DNA from: Streptomyces pinistramenti
GTDB taxonomy: Bacteria; Actinomycetota; Actinomycetes; Streptomycetales; Streptomycetaceae
NCBI RefSeq assembly: GCF_020564935.1
Contig: NZ_JAJCXB010000004.1
Coordinates: forward strand, 177,850 to 241,849
DNA length: 64,000 nt
Direction of reading: 5' to 3'
The position numbers and the translations under genes were made by a program. Of this stretch, positions 10,038-21,611 are shown piece after piece. How positions within the stretch are numbered: position 1 is the stretch's first letter; the number at the start of each line of letters is the position of its first letter. The notes under the pieces were generated by a model. It did no database searches and was not told where the DNA came from. It worked only from the letters and a program-made list of their open reading frames with translations.

Positions 10038-11165
10038 ATGACCTTGCTCCAGATCGGACCGCACACGGTGCAGCCGCCGGTGGTGCTCGCACCGATGGCC
10101 GGGATCACCAACGCCCCGTTCCGGACGCTGTGCCGGGAGTTCTCGGGCGGCAAGGGCCTGTTCGTCAGCGAGATGATCACGACGCGGGCGCTGGTCGAGC
10201 GCAACGAGAAGACCATGCAGCTGATCCACTTCGACGCGACCGAGAAGCCGCGCTCGATCCAGCTGTACGGCGTCGACCCGGACACCGTCGGCAAGGCCGT
10301 CCGCATGATCGCCGAGGAGGACCTGGCCGACCACATCGACCTGAACTTCGGCTGCCCGGTCCCGAAGGTGACCCGCAAGGGCGGCGGCTCCGCGCTGCCG
10401 TACAAGCGGAATCTGCTGCGCGCGATCCTGCGGGACGCGGTGGCTAACGCGGGCGCGCTGCCGGTGACGATGAAGATGCGCAAGGGCATCGACGACGATC
10501 ACCTCACCTACCTCGACGCCGGGCGGATCGCGGCGGAGGAAGGCATCACCGCCATCGCGCTGCACGGCCGGACGGCGGCCCAGCACTACAGCGGCACCGC
10601 CGACTGGGACGCCATCGCCCGCCTCAAGGAGCACGTCCCGGAGCTTCCGGTGCTGGGCAACGGCGACATCTGGTCGGCGGACGACGCGCTGCGGATGGTG
10701 CGCGAGACCGGCTGCGACGGCGTCGTCGTGGGGCGCGGCTGCCTGGGGCGGCCGTGGCTGTTCGGCGATCTGGTGGCCGCGTTCGAGGGCACCGGGACGT
10801 ACACCGAGCCGACGTTCAAGGAGGTCGCGGCCGTGATGGTGCGGCACGCGACGCTGCTCGGCGAGTGGATCGGAGACGAGACGCGCGGCGTGATCGACTT
10901 CCGCAAGCACGTCGCCTGGTACACCAAGGGCTTCTCGATCGGCTCCGAGATGCGCCGGAGCCTGGCCGTCACCTCGTCGCTGGACGAGCTGGACGGCCTG
11001 CTCCAGCAGCTGGACCTCGACCAGCCCTGGCCGGCCGGCGCCGACGGTCCGCGCGGCCGCACCTCGGGCCGTGACCGCGTGGTCCTGCCCGACGGCTGGC
11101 TGGACGACCCGTACGACTGCACGGGCGTGGGCGCGGAAGCGGAGCTGGACACCTCCGGCGGCTGA
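10038..11165 (+). CDS. dusB: tRNA-dihydrouridine synthase
   Basis: Flavoenzyme that reduces specific uridines in the tRNA D-loop with NADPH. The 375-residue protein shows the FMN-binding start (PVVLAPMAGITNAPFR), the catalytic cysteine C106 in DLNFGCPVPKVTRKGGG, the HGRTAAQHYSGTADW phosphate-contacting segment, and the NGDIWS and GRGCLGRPWLF barrel motifs. The ATG at 10038 has GAAGGA upstream; the frame extending to 9897 is not needed. Bacterial Dus paralogues are hard to separate by eye; actinobacteria usually carry one DusB-like copy. Confidence 0.94.
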   Translation: MTLLQIGPHTVQPPVVLAPMAGITNAPFRTLCREFSGGKGLFVSEMITTRALVERNEKTMQLIHFDATEKPRSIQLYGVDPDTVGKAVRMIAEEDLADHIDLNFGCPVPKVTRKGGGSALPYKRNLLRAILRDAVANAGALPVTMKMRKGIDDDHLTYLDAGRIAAEEGITAIALHGRTAAQHYSGTADWDAIARLKEHVPELPVLGNGDIWSADDALRMVRETGCDGVVVGRGCLGRPWLFGDLVAAFEGTGTYTEPTFKEVAAVMVRHATLLGEWIGDETRGVIDFRKHVAWYTKGFSIGSEMRRSLAVTSSLDELDGLLQQLDLDQPWPAGADGPRGRTSGRDRVVLPDGWLDDPYDCTGVGAEAELDTSGG

Positions 11166-11185
11166 CGGCCCCGGGCGGCCCGCTG

Positions 11186-12280
11186 TCAGGGACGTCCCGC
11201 GGGCGGCACCTCCTCGCCCGTGGGGACCGGCCCCGGCGGGGTGCCGTCCCCGAACGGCGTGCCGCCCAGCTCCTCGCGGTGGTGCGGCGTGAGCCAGCCG
11301 TCGAGGTCAGGCCCGAGCGGCACGATGCCGGTCGGGTTCACGCCCGTGTGCACCCGGTAGTAGTGCTGCTTGATGTGGTGGAAATCGACCGTGTCACCAA
11401 AGCCGGGTGTCTGGTAGAGGTCCTTCACGTACGCCCACAGCACCGGGTCCTCGGCGAGCTTGAAGCGGTTGCACTTGAAGTGGCCGTGGTAGACGGCGTC
11501 GAACCGCACCAGAGTGGTGAACAGCCGGATGTCGGCCTCCGTGACGGAACGGCCCACCAGGTAGCGCTGTTCCGACAGCCGCTCGGACAACGCTTCCAGG
11601 CGCGCGAACAGGGCCGCGCACGCCTCGTCGTACTCGCGCTGCCCGGTGGCGAACCCGGCCTTGTACACGCCGTTGTTGACGTCGCGGTAGACCGCCTCCA
11701 TGACCTCGTCGATCTCCGCGCGCAGCGGCTCCGGGTACAGGTCGGGGGCGCCGGGCCGGTGCAGCGCCGTCCACTCGGTGGCCAGGTCCAGGGTGATCTG
11801 CTGGAAGTCGTTGGTGACCAGCTGCCCGCTGGGCACGTCCACGATCGCCGGCACGCTGACACCGCCCGGGTAGCCGGATTCGCGCGCGTCGTACGCCTCG
11901 CTGAGGTACCGGATGCCGAGGACCGGGTCGCGCCCGCCCGGGTCCAGGGTGAAGCGCCAGCTGCGCTCGTCCTGGATCGGGTCGGCGATGCCGAGCGAGA
12001 GGGCGTCCTCCAGGCCGAGCAGCCGGCGGGAGACCAGCACCCGGCTCGCCCACGGGCAGGCCCGGCTGGCCAGCAGCCGGTAGCGGCCGGCCTCGACCGG
12101 CCAGCCGTCCCTGCCGTCGGCCGTGATGCGGTCGGCGAAGTGGCTCCGGGACCGGTGGAACGGCTTCTGCCCGTACGTCGCGTTGCCGAACTCTCCGGCG
12201 GAGCCGCCTTGTTCACGGTCCTCGCCGGCTGCGGCGGTGGGGCGGGCGTCGCCCGGGTGGCTGTCGGTGGGGCCGGTCAA
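11186..12280 (-). CDS. Glutathionyl-hydroquinone reductase-type GST
   Basis: Xi-class glutathione transferase fold (ECM4/YqjG family) that reduces thiol-conjugated hydroquinones. In actinobacteria the thiol is likely mycothiol-related, since glutathione is absent. I chose the TTG at 12280 because AAGGAG sits six bases before it; the frame runs on to 12517 through a low-complexity, unconvincing extension. In this 364-residue form the catalytic cysteine is C75 (LLASRACPWASRVL). The family hallmarks FGDTVDFHHIKQHYY and VNPTGIVPLGP are near the C-terminus. Convergent with dusB, with only 20 bases between stops. Confidence 0.9.
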   Translation of the reverse strand: MTGPTDSHPGDARPTAAAGEDREQGGSAGEFGNATYGQKPFHRSRSHFADRITADGRDGWPVEAGRYRLLASRACPWASRVLVSRRLLGLEDALSLGIADPIQDERSWRFTLDPGGRDPVLGIRYLSEAYDARESGYPGGVSVPAIVDVPSGQLVTNDFQQITLDLATEWTALHRPGAPDLYPEPLRAEIDEVMEAVYRDVNNGVYKAGFATGQREYDEACAALFARLEALSERLSEQRYLVGRSVTEADIRLFTTLVRFDAVYHGHFKCNRFKLAEDPVLWAYVKDLYQTPGFGDTVDFHHIKQHYYRVHTGVNPTGIVPLGPDLDGWLTPHHREELGGTPFGDGTPPGPVPTGEEVPPAGRP

Positions 12281-12897
12281 CGTTGGCTCCTTGCCGTGTG
12301 CGGCGCTCGGTGTGCTGTCCTCACCAGCCTGCCCGCCGGGTGGGGTGCCATCCCCGCGCGCTCGGCCGACCGGCCGCAGCGCCGTGCCGGCTGTGGCCCG
12401 GAAGGCGGAGCCGACGGCCGTCGGCTCCGCGGAACTATGACCGGATCCCGCCGTCCGGCTCCCCCGGGCCGAGGGGAGGCCCGGATCGAGACGGGAAGGG
12501 CTGCTGCTGCGTGCCACTCGCGGCGCCCCCTGTCGCTCGAATGAGTGGCTCGGGCCTCGCTAGAGCGCGTGATTCTCGCCACCCTTGATAGGGGGTCCGC
12601 TCAGATGAGCACTACAGGGAGGGCTCCATCTCTCCAACGATGGCACTGGGTGCCATGGATTCACTGTTCGATAGATCGACGGAAGTTGCACTCTCCGTAG
12701 CTGATCTGCATGCATCCCGTTGCACAGCGAATTGATGCATTCAGGTAGTGAATTTACGCCCCAACGACGGGAAACTTTCGATCTGGTGGCGGACGGCGGG
12801 TTACACGCGTATGTCGACCAAGTGGACGTACCCAGACGCCTTCGATCTGGGTATGTTCCTCGCCGTCAGGGCAGCCGTCCGCGAGGAGTCCAGTCCC
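12281..12897. other. Upstream region between divergent GST and ppdK
   Basis: A stretch of 617 bases without a convincing gene. The half near 12281-12520 is GC-rich and open in frame with the GST gene but low in complexity. The part from about 12590 to 12870 is clearly less GC-rich and presumably carries the ppdK promoter. TTCGATCTGG occurs twice, at 12777-12786 and 12841-12850, exactly 64 bases apart. I could not fix -35 and -10 boxes; TATGTT near 12853 is only a candidate. Confidence 0.5.
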
Positions 12898-15633
<2,736 letters not shown>

Positions 15634-16047
15634 ACCGACGGGTACCGCGGGCGCCCGGCGCGTGCGGTACCCGGGATGCGACCACCGGACCGGCGGCCTG
15701 GCCCCCAGACCCTCAGCCTCGCGGCCGGCTCCGGCACCACAACGAGGGCGGCACCTGTGCGGAGGTGCCGCCCTCGCCTTTTTCCGGACTCCCCCCTCGG
15801 GAGCTGCCGCCTCCCATGTCGGCGTGGGAAGGCGGCCTTCAACGGGGAATGCCGAACGGCCGGGTCTTTGCCCATCACCCCCCACGGGATCGAGCAATCC
15901 GAGCCGCACGTACCGCCGTTGAATTGAGTACAGCATTCCCGCTGACCACCGGGGCGCGCGACCCTTTTCAACTCTGGCCAAAAGGGCATGGTGACCGCGT
16001 GTGTCGGCGTGCATACTCAGGCGTGCCGGGGGGCAACCGAGGAAGCC
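15634..16047. other. Intergenic region after ppdK
   Basis: A 414-base gap. It holds the ppdK terminator (15744-15785) and, from about 15890 to 16040, a less GC-rich segment that is likely the promoter region of the next gene. I see no supported gene in it. Confidence 0.6.
15744..15785 (+). terminator. Rho-independent terminator after ppdK
   Basis: Perfect 13-base arms (GAGGGCGGCACCT at 15744-15756 and its complement at 15763-15775) enclose a six-base loop and are followed by GCCTTTTTCC. This is one of the few T-tailed terminators in the window. It lies 110 bases beyond the ppdK stop. Confidence 0.9.
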
Positions 16048-17064
16048 ATGGGTGGGGGTTCGGTGTTACGCGTCCATTTCAGTGGACTCGATCTGGCCCG
16101 CGTGCGGATAGCCGCGCGTCCGGATGTGCTGTGGGAGACGATCCTCAGTTTTCACCGACTACGCGACCGACGTGACGACACGGCGTTCGGAAAATGGCGC
16201 GCAGAAACACGCGGAAAGTTGAATGGCGAAACGCGTCTGCTGGCGCCGCTCGTTCCCACCCGGGGCTATTTCCCGGATTTCCTCACCCCGCCCGAAGGGC
16301 TGCTGGGCCTCGACAATGCGCTGTGCGCACTGCGCGAGACGCCGCCCGCGCGGGTGCACACCGAGCTTTCCCGGCTCTCCCACGCCCGCCCGCTGCCGTC
16401 CTGGATACGGGCCATGGGGGACGGCGACGTCCGCCAGATCGGCCGCCTCGCCGGCACCCTCCATCGCTACCACGACGTCGCCGTCGCGCCCTACTGGCCA
16501 CGGCTCCAGGCCCGCATAGAGGCCGACCGTGCGGCCCGCGGCCGGGCCCTGCTGGACGGTGGCGCCGACCGGCTGCTGGCGAGCCTCCCGCCGATGCTGC
16601 GCTGGCGCGCCCCGGTTCTGGAGGCCGACTACCCCGTCGACCGCGATCTGCATCTCGACGGCCGCGGCCTGCTGTTGATGCCCTCGTACTTCTGCCGCCG
16701 CACGCCGGTCACCTTCCACAATCCGGACCTCACGCCCGTCCTGGTCTATCCCGTGGAGCACCCGGTGCCGCGGGCCGTCCCCGCGCTGCCGCCCGAACGC
16801 TCCCTGGGACGGCTCGTCGGACGTACCCGCTCGGCGATCCTCCAGGGCATCGGCGTCGGCTGCACCACCAGCGAACTCGCCCGCCGCGTGGACGTCTCGC
16901 TCGCCTCGGCCAGCCAGCATGCGACGGTCCTGCGCGACGCGGGCCTGCTCGTCACGCTCCGGCAGGGCAACGCCGTGCTGCACACGCTGACGCCGCTGGG
17001 GGCCGCACTGCTGCGCGGCGGCGTCCCGGCGGAGGCGGCGTACGAGCGGTCGGGGTGCGGCTGA
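16048..17064 (+). CDS. ArsR-like winged-helix regulator
   Basis: A 338-residue regulator of the Streptomyces type in which a long N-terminal domain (from LRVHFSGLDLARVRIA, about residues 5-240) precedes a C-terminal ArsR/MarR-like winged helix (about residues 255-325: GRTRSAILQGIGVGCTTSELARRVDVSLASASQHATVLRDAG, with the wing LVTLRQGNAVLHTLTPLGAALL). ATG 16048 follows GAGGAAG closely; the longer frame to 15988 has an unconvincing N-terminus. I recall this layout as the DUF5937 ArsR group; no effector is known to me. It stands alone between ppdK and the convergent dioxygenase. Confidence 0.82.
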   Translation: MGGGSVLRVHFSGLDLARVRIAARPDVLWETILSFHRLRDRRDDTAFGKWRAETRGKLNGETRLLAPLVPTRGYFPDFLTPPEGLLGLDNALCALRETPPARVHTELSRLSHARPLPSWIRAMGDGDVRQIGRLAGTLHRYHDVAVAPYWPRLQARIEADRAARGRALLDGGADRLLASLPPMLRWRAPVLEADYPVDRDLHLDGRGLLLMPSYFCRRTPVTFHNPDLTPVLVYPVEHPVPRAVPALPPERSLGRLVGRTRSAILQGIGVGCTTSELARRVDVSLASASQHATVLRDAGLLVTLRQGNAVLHTLTPLGAALLRGGVPAEAAYERSGCG

Positions 17065-17118
17065 GGGGGCGGCGGCCCGCCAAGTCGGCCCGCCGCCCGC
17101 CACGTTCGGCGCGGGCGC

Positions 17119-18069
17119 TCAGTACGGCCGGTCGCCCGCGATGGCGACGCGTTCGGCGACCCGGCGGTGCGGGGCGTAGTCGGCGACGGCGTAGTGCTGG
17201 GTGGCGCGGTTGTCCCAGAAGGCGATGTCGCCGGGCTGCCAGCGGAAGCGGACCTGGAACTCCGGTACGTGCGCCTGCTGGAAGAGCAGGCGCAGCAGCC
17301 GGTCGCTCTCGGCTTCCGGAAGGCCCGCGATGTGGGTGGTGAACGACGTGTTGACGAACAGCATCCGGCGGCCGGTCTCGGGATGGCGGCGGACCACCGG
17401 GTGTTCCACCGGAGGGAATTCCTCCTGGAGCGGGGCGAGCCGTTCCGCGGAATAGAAGCGCGCGAATCCCGGCAGGTAGTCGTGCACCGCCCGTGCGCCG
17501 TCGATGAGTTCCTTGATGTCCGACGTCAGGTTGTCGTATGCCGCGGCCATATCGGCCCACATGGTGTCCCCGCCGGCCGGTGGCACCTCCCGCAGCTGCA
17601 ACACGGCGCCCAGCGCGGGCCGTTCGCGGAACGTGACGTCCGTATGCCAGACATTTTCGAACGTCGGTACGGCGCCGGCGCCCTTGTCGAAGCGCACCAC
17701 GTCCTTCTCCGAGCCCGTCGCCAGGAGTGGATTGGTCTCCAACTCCCCCCAGTTGGCAGCGAATTCACGTTGAGCGGCAGAGGTCAGATGCTGGCTCCTG
17801 AAGAACAGCACCTTCCATTCGATGAGTGCCCGGTTCAGCTCCGCGCGCAGCTCGGCGGAGAGCGGACGGGACAGGTCGAGACCGCGAATTTCGGCCCCGA
17901 TGGTCCGTCCCTGCGGCACGATCTCGAACAGGTCGTACGGCCGGTCCTGCCAGCCGTCGGGAGTGCGGCGCAGAACGCGGTCGCCCTCGTACAGGCCGTC
18001 GGCGGGAATGCGGTGCGGGCGCAGAACGGGGGCGGCGGCGGGGCGCGGGGTGTCGGTGAGAGCCGTCAA
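17119..18069 (-). CDS. TauD/TfdA family 2-oxoglutarate dioxygenase
   Basis: Fe(II)/2-oxoglutarate-dependent dioxygenase, 316 residues from a TTG at 18069 that has GGAGG five bases upstream. The iron ligands are H142 and D144 (ENVWHTDVTF) and H292 (DNRATQHYAV), with a conserved arginine after it (HRRVAERV) for 2-oxoglutarate. Family members release sulfite from taurine or alkyl sulfonates or sulfates, or hydroxylate other small acids; the substrate is not fixed by sequence alone. A 45-codon ORF lies 107 bases upstream on the same strand and could be a regulatory leader. Confidence 0.9.
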   Translation of the reverse strand: MTALTDTPRPAAAPVLRPHRIPADGLYEGDRVLRRTPDGWQDRPYDLFEIVPQGRTIGAEIRGLDLSRPLSAELRAELNRALIEWKVLFFRSQHLTSAAQREFAANWGELETNPLLATGSEKDVVRFDKGAGAVPTFENVWHTDVTFRERPALGAVLQLREVPPAGGDTMWADMAAAYDNLTSDIKELIDGARAVHDYLPGFARFYSAERLAPLQEEFPPVEHPVVRRHPETGRRMLFVNTSFTTHIAGLPEAESDRLLRLLFQQAHVPEFQVRFRWQPGDIAFWDNRATQHYAVADYAPHRRVAERVAIAGDRPY

Positions 18070-18176
18070 CTGATCCTCCTGGTAGGGGAGAAGAGGGCAG
18101 GGGAGGGGAAGGGAGGGGAGAGAGCGTCGTGACGGGGGCGGGAGGCCGCGGGCGCGGCCGGGTGCCGGGGGCGTCG

Positions 18177-18314
18177 TCAGGACGTACAGAGGGCGGCGGG
18201 GGGAGAGCCCACCCGGCCGCGGCGGCGCAGGAAGCTCAGGCCGCGGAGCGCGCACTCGCCGTGGGGGCCGCGGTGTCGCGGCTCCGCCTCACGGACGATC
18301 GGGTGCGTGCTCAT
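18177..18314 (-). CDS. Possible 45-aa leader peptide upstream of TauD-type gene
   Basis: ATG 18314 to TGA 18177 encodes 45 residues, arginine- and cysteine-containing, ending GSPPAALCTS after the basic run LRRRGRVG. It lies upstream of, and in the same direction as, the dioxygenase gene. Short ORFs ending in an ALC-type cysteine motif after a basic run are known upstream of sulfur-assimilation genes in actinobacteria, but the usual RxHxDL part is not clearly present here and the ribosome binding site is weak. The rest of the 315-base gap (18070-18384) holds no other gene. Confidence 0.35.
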   Translation of the reverse strand: MSTHPIVREAEPRHRGPHGECALRGLSFLRRRGRVGSPPAALCTS

Positions 18315-18384
18315 GCCTCGCACCGTACCTCATCCCCCGGCCGCCGATGCCGCCGCCCGCATCCGGCTCCGGGCGGCCGCGGCT

Positions 18385-19221
18385 TCAGTCGTCGATACCC
18401 GACCGCTCCACACCCGCGACGATGTACCGCTGGAGCACCAGGAACACGACGACCAGCGGGGCGATCGAGACGGCCGCGGCGACGAACAGCTCGTGGAGGT
18501 TGAGGTTCTGCGCGGTGGTGAACGTCGACAGGGCGACCTGCACCGTCCACGACTGCTGGTCCTGGCCGATCACCAGCGGCCACAGGAAGGCGTTCCAGGC
18601 GCCGATGAAGACGATGGTGGAGACCGCGGCGAACACCGGGCGGGCATTGGGCACCACGATCCGCCAGTACGTCCGCCAGTACCCCAGGCCGTCGACCCGG
18701 GCCGCGTCCTCCAGCTCCTTGGGGAAGCCGAGGAAGTACTGCCGGAAGATGAAGCAGGCGAACGCGCTGAACAGCGTCGGGATGACCAGGCCGCGCAGCG
18801 TGGAGATCCAGCCGAGCGTCGAGACCAGCACGAAGCTCGGGACGAAGGTGACGGCCGCCGGGACCATCAGGGTGCCGAGGATCGCGTAGAAGACCACGTT
18901 CGCGCCGCGGTAGGGGATCTTGGCCAGGCCGTAGCCGGCGAGCGAGGCCAGCAGCACCGTGCCGACGGTCGTGGAGACGGCGATCAGCGTGGAGTTGAGC
19001 AGCGCCCGGCCCATGGGGAGGTTCGGGTCGTCGAAGACCTCGGTGAGATTCGACCACTGGAGGGTGTGCGGGAAGAGCGTCCAGTCCGGCGCGGTGATGT
19101 CCGCCTCGGTCGCCAGGCCGTTGCGCACCAGCAGGTAGAACGGGATCAGGAACAGCAGGGCCAGCGCGAGCAGCAGCGCCACCCGCAGCGCGCGGCCCGC
19201 CCGGGTCAGAGCGTCGTGCAT
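18385..19221 (-). CDS. Sugar ABC transporter permease (MalG type)
   Basis: Inner-membrane permease of a CUT1 carbohydrate importer, 278 residues and about six transmembrane segments. The EAA loop that contacts the ATPase is visible as KELEDAARVDGLGYWRTYWRIVVPNARPVFAAV (about residues 178-210), near the C-terminal half as expected. ATG 19221 has GGAGG ten bases upstream and starts six bases after the preceding permease gene ends, so it is the last gene of a three-gene operon. No ATP-binding protein is encoded nearby. Confidence 0.93.
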   Translation of the reverse strand: MHDALTRAGRALRVALLLALALLFLIPFYLLVRNGLATEADITAPDWTLFPHTLQWSNLTEVFDDPNLPMGRALLNSTLIAVSTTVGTVLLASLAGYGLAKIPYRGANVVFYAILGTLMVPAAVTFVPSFVLVSTLGWISTLRGLVIPTLFSAFACFIFRQYFLGFPKELEDAARVDGLGYWRTYWRIVVPNARPVFAAVSTIVFIGAWNAFLWPLVIGQDQQSWTVQVALSTFTTAQNLNLHELFVAAAVSIAPLVVVFLVLQRYIVAGVERSGIDD

Positions 19222-19226
19222 CGCGG

Positions 19227-20216
19227 TCAGTCCTCCTTGCGGCCGAGGCCGAACCAGCGGGCCTGGACGACGGTCGCCACCGCGATGATCAGTGCCAGGA
19301 TCACCGCGCCCGCGCTGCCGAGCCCCAGATTCTGTTCCCGGCCGAGCGCCGTGTAGTAGAGGTAGACCAGCGGCGGGCGGGCGTACGGCGGATAGCCGCG
19401 GGCATCGCTGAGCAGGTTGTAGAACTCGTCGAACGCCTGGAACGCGTTGATCACCAGCAGCAGCACCACCGCGACGGACGTGGCGCGCAGCTGCGGGAAG
19501 GTGAGGTGCCTGAAGACCTGCCAGCCGGGCCGCGCGCCGTCCACCGCGGCCGCCTCGTACAGCTGCGGGGAGATCCGCTGGAGCCCGGCCAGGAACAGGA
19601 TCATGTAGAAACCGGCCTGGAGCCACAGCCGCACGGTCACGATGACCAGCCAGTACCAGGGCGGGTCGGTGGTGGAGAGCCAGGCGGTCTGGTCGGCGCC
19701 GAACCAGCCGAGGACGGTATTGGCCAGGCCGAACCGCACCCCGTTGAACAGCGACAGCTTCCAGATCAGCGACGCCACGACGTAGGAGCAGGCGGTCGGC
19801 AGGAAGAACACCGAGCGGAAGAACGCCTGGGCGAACCGCAGCCGGTTGACCATCAGGGCGAGGGACAGCGACAGGACGTACGTCGCCGGCACGATGAAGG
19901 CAGTGAACAGCAGGAACGTGCCCAGGCTCGACAGGAACGCGCGATCGGTCAGCATCGACGTGTAGTTGCCGAGGCCGACGAAGTCCGTGGGGCTGACGGT
20001 GTTGTGCGCGTCGAAGAAGCTGAGGTAGACGCTCCACGCCAGCGGCACGTACGTGAACAGGCCGAGCCCGAGGGCGAACGGGCCGACGAACACCCAGAAC
20101 CAGAGGGTGCGGCGCTGTGGGCCGAGCCAGCGGGAGGGGCGCGCGGGCTGTGCGGCGCCTGCCGGTTGTGCCCCGGCGGCCGGCCCGCCCGCCGCATCCG
20201 TCGTCTTGACGGTCAC
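19227..20216 (-). CDS. Sugar ABC transporter permease (MalF type)
   Basis: Partner permease of 329 residues. After a soluble, alanine/proline-rich N-terminal 45 residues there are about six membrane helices, with the EAA loop QLYEAAAVDGARPGWQVFRHLTFPQLRATSV (about residues 215-245). The GTG start at 20216 shares four bases (GTGA) with the stop of the solute-binding protein gene, so translation is coupled. It assembles with the MalG-type permease downstream and a shared ATPase, by analogy MsiK, which serves many Streptomyces sugar importers. Confidence 0.93.
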   Translation of the reverse strand: MTVKTTDAAGGPAAGAQPAGAAQPARPSRWLGPQRRTLWFWVFVGPFALGLGLFTYVPLAWSVYLSFFDAHNTVSPTDFVGLGNYTSMLTDRAFLSSLGTFLLFTAFIVPATYVLSLSLALMVNRLRFAQAFFRSVFFLPTACSYVVASLIWKLSLFNGVRFGLANTVLGWFGADQTAWLSTTDPPWYWLVIVTVRLWLQAGFYMILFLAGLQRISPQLYEAAAVDGARPGWQVFRHLTFPQLRATSVAVVLLLVINAFQAFDEFYNLLSDARGYPPYARPPLVYLYYTALGREQNLGLGSAGAVILALIIAVATVVQARWFGLGRKED

Positions 20217-21487
20217 GTCTTCCCGACCCGCGCCAGCTCGGCGTTGACCTTGCGCACCACGGACTTCAGCTCGCTCTCCGGGGACGCCCCGTCCTTGATG
20301 ATGCGGCTCAGCGCGTCCTGATAGGCGGTACGGGACGCGGACGTCCACAGGAGCGGCTCGGCGTAGCCGTAATCCGTCGCGAACCTGACCGCGTCCGCCG
20401 CGGCGCCCTTCCGCAGCTTCGCGGCCTTCTTCGCCAGCGAGGTCCTGGCCGGGATGTGGAAGCCGTACGACAGCGCGAAGTCCTGCTGGAAATCGGTGCG
20501 TTCCACCCACAGCCACTTCGCGAAGGCCCTGGCCTGTGCCTGGTGCGCGCTGCGGGCGCTGACCGCCGCGCCGTACGCGCCCACCGGCACGGAGGGCCGG
20601 CCGTCCGGACCGTCCTTCGGGAACGCCAGGATCCCGAAGTCGTCACCGAACGCCTTCTCGACCTGCGGCAGTGCCCACAGCCCCGACCACTGCATCGCCG
20701 TCAGCCCCTGGAGGAACGCCGACGGGTCGGACCAGTCGGTCGGCGCGCCCAGCAGCAGTGACTTGTCGGCGTAGAGCCGGCGGATCTTGCCGAGCGTCCG
20801 GGCGGCCGCCGGATCGTCGAAGCCGACCTTGCCGTCCTCGGTGATCAGGCTCAGCCCGGCGGCGAACAGCGGGGTGCCGCTCAGCACCCCGACACCGCCG
20901 TCGTTCCCCAGGAACAGGCCCTTGGTCTTCTTCGACGTCAGCTTCTTCGCCGCGTCCACCAACGCGTCGAGCGTCTGCGGGGGTTGCAGCCCGGCGTCCC
21001 TCAGCAGGCTCTTGCGGTAGTAGAGCATCTGCATGTCGATGGCCTGCGGGATGCCCCAGATCTTGTCCTGCCAGATCTTCGGGGCGAGCACCGCCTGGTT
21101 GAAGTCGTCCTTGACGGGCTCGACCTCCGAGGTCAGGTCGACGACCTGGCCGCCGCGGATCTGGTCCAGCAGCGGCCCGTTGGCCTCGAACACGTCGGGG
21201 CCCGAAGCGGTCAGCAGCGCCGCCGAGGTCTGCCGGTCGTAGTCGCCCGGCCGCCACTGCACGGTGACCCGCGCCTTCCGGTACGCGGCGGCGTACCGCT
21301 TCACGGCCTGCTCGACGCCGCTCTCGCCGTACTGGTGGTACCACTGGCTTATCCCAAGGCCCGAACCGCCGCCGCCCCGGCCGGTGTTGGAGCCGCAGGC
21401 GGCGAGGGCGCCGGTCAGCGCGAGACCGCCGCCGGCGGCCAGCAGCCGTCGTCTGTCGATGCCCTTGCCGGTGCCTGTGCCCGTCAT
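20213..21487 (-). CDS. Sugar ABC transporter substrate-binding lipoprotein
   Basis: Extracellular solute-binding protein, family 1, 424 residues. The N-terminus combines a twin-arginine-like DRRRLL with a hydrophobic stretch and lipobox (GALAACGS, lipidated Cys near residue 32), so it is exported and membrane-anchored. The mature part shows the type 1 binding fold (YYRKSLLRDAGLQPPQTLDALVDAAKKL, GIPQAIDMQ). First gene of the importer operon. TGATC-GTC-GATCA at 21520-21532, about 35 bases upstream, is a weak operator candidate. The sugar is unknown. Confidence 0.92.
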   Translation of the reverse strand: MTGTGTGKGIDRRRLLAAGGGLALTGALAACGSNTGRGGGGSGLGISQWYHQYGESGVEQAVKRYAAAYRKARVTVQWRPGDYDRQTSAALLTASGPDVFEANGPLLDQIRGGQVVDLTSEVEPVKDDFNQAVLAPKIWQDKIWGIPQAIDMQMLYYRKSLLRDAGLQPPQTLDALVDAAKKLTSKKTKGLFLGNDGGVGVLSGTPLFAAGLSLITEDGKVGFDDPAAARTLGKIRRLYADKSLLLGAPTDWSDPSAFLQGLTAMQWSGLWALPQVEKAFGDDFGILAFPKDGPDGRPSVPVGAYGAAVSARSAHQAQARAFAKWLWVERTDFQQDFALSYGFHIPARTSLAKKAAKLRKGAAADAVRFATDYGYAEPLLWTSASRTAYQDALSRIIKDGASPESELKSVVRKVNAELARVGKT

Positions 21488-21611
21488 GGCCCCTCGTCCC
21501 CTGCCGTACGGCTCATCGGTGATCGTCGATCAACGTGCGGTGCCCGACCACTGTGCCGTACGCACGTGAAGAACGCATGGCAACCGTGCAAATCCGCCCC
21601 GTGACACGCCG

